Shown here piece after piece: positions 63,750 through 64,000 of a stretch of 64,000 bases of DNA (its first letter is position 1; every line of letters starts with the position of its first letter). A program made the translations under genes and the position numbers. A model generated the notes under the pieces. It saw only the letters and a list, made by a program, of their open reading frames with translations. It searched no databases and was not told where the DNA came from. This DNA is from Aspidapion aeneum (lineage: Eukaryota; Arthropoda; Insecta; Coleoptera; Brentidae), in assembly GCA_963576565.1 (NCBI GenBank), contig OY755038.1, positions 62,472,366 to 62,536,365 of the forward strand, written 5' to 3'.

Positions 63750-64000
63750 GGTATCTTATCCGTCATGGATCCATTTATTATTACTTAATAAATAAAATAA
63801 ATTTATACTAAAAACACCTTGGATATTTATTAAAGATTCTATTATTTGATTCACCTCGTGGTTTTTTAGGACCGACGGGATTTTAAAAAGTTTGCATTTA
63901 ATAAGGTAAATTACACCAAAATAAAAAAATTTGTAAATAAAGAAGTTGTAGGCCACCTTCATAAAGTCAGACTTTTCATAATCCCCTCGTATGTCTTCAT
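63750..64000. other. Non-coding to window end
   Basis: Nothing recognised. Confidence 0.4.

Overview
This is an AT-rich, intron-bearing, repeat-saturated eukaryotic window. The mix of mariner, pogo/Tigger, hAT, piggyBac, BEL-like LTR and non-LTR elements, long foldback (hairpin) elements, and uncharacterised protein families that are multi-copy in insects all point to an insect nuclear genome. The order is not determined. There is no operon structure, no CRISPR array and no rRNA. Host coding sequence is sparse. I can support the last exon of an LLPH-like nucleolar protein gene (10604-10881, +), two phase-compatible exons of one unidentified minus-strand gene (53586-53770 and 49826-50004), and a candidate promoter plus 9-base first coding exon (58430-58713, +). 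Nearly everything else that can be read is mobile-element debris.

Layout. 0-5.6 kb: small inverted-repeat elements, a minisatellite and a 5'-truncated non-LTR retrotransposon. 5.6-8.6 kb: an inverted-repeat element carrying a repeated CAGTWACCTG motif and a tandem array, then a Tigger-like element. 10.6-11.8 kb: the LLPH exon, with a piggyBac-like element about 30 bp past its poly(A) signal. 14-17.4 kb: a large inverted-repeat element with tandem arrays, a second piggyBac-like candidate and a poly(A)-tailed retroposed fragment. 17.5-22.3 kb: a palindrome of repeated units (U-V-U / U'-V'-U') split by an LTR retrotransposon that has a 5-bp target duplication, a polypurine tract, gag-like remnants and a non-LTR RT fragment inside its LTR. 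25-29.8 kb: a 1-kb inverted-repeat element, a dead mariner, a tRNA-like inverted-repeat element and a hairpin MITE. 31-36 kb: retroelement tail, MITEs. 36.8-41.3 kb: short palindromes flanked by 10-12-bp direct repeats, a 589-bp hairpin, and a broken DDE-like gene interrupted by a 669-bp hairpin. 42.3-45.7 kb: a minus-strand non-LTR element containing a pogo deletion derivative and a hAT MITE. 46-49.8 kb: a 3.8-kb foldback element carrying a broken ORF. 49.8-53.8 kb: the two-exon gene, whose intron holds a PIF1-helicase fragment, a hairpin and a foldback made of about 16-bp repeats. 55-64 kb: MITEs, a tandem duplication upstream of the candidate promoter, a nested hairpin, microsatellites and another foldback copy.

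The recurring theme is inverted-repeat DNA at every scale, from 29-bp palindromes to multi-kilobase foldbacks with tandemly repeated arms, often nested in one another. The most unusual patterns are short palindromes with long flanking direct repeats, a MITE inserted at the symmetry axis of another hairpin, and a foldback built from a short monomer. All homology calls come from reading the sequence and memory of protein families; no database search was possible.
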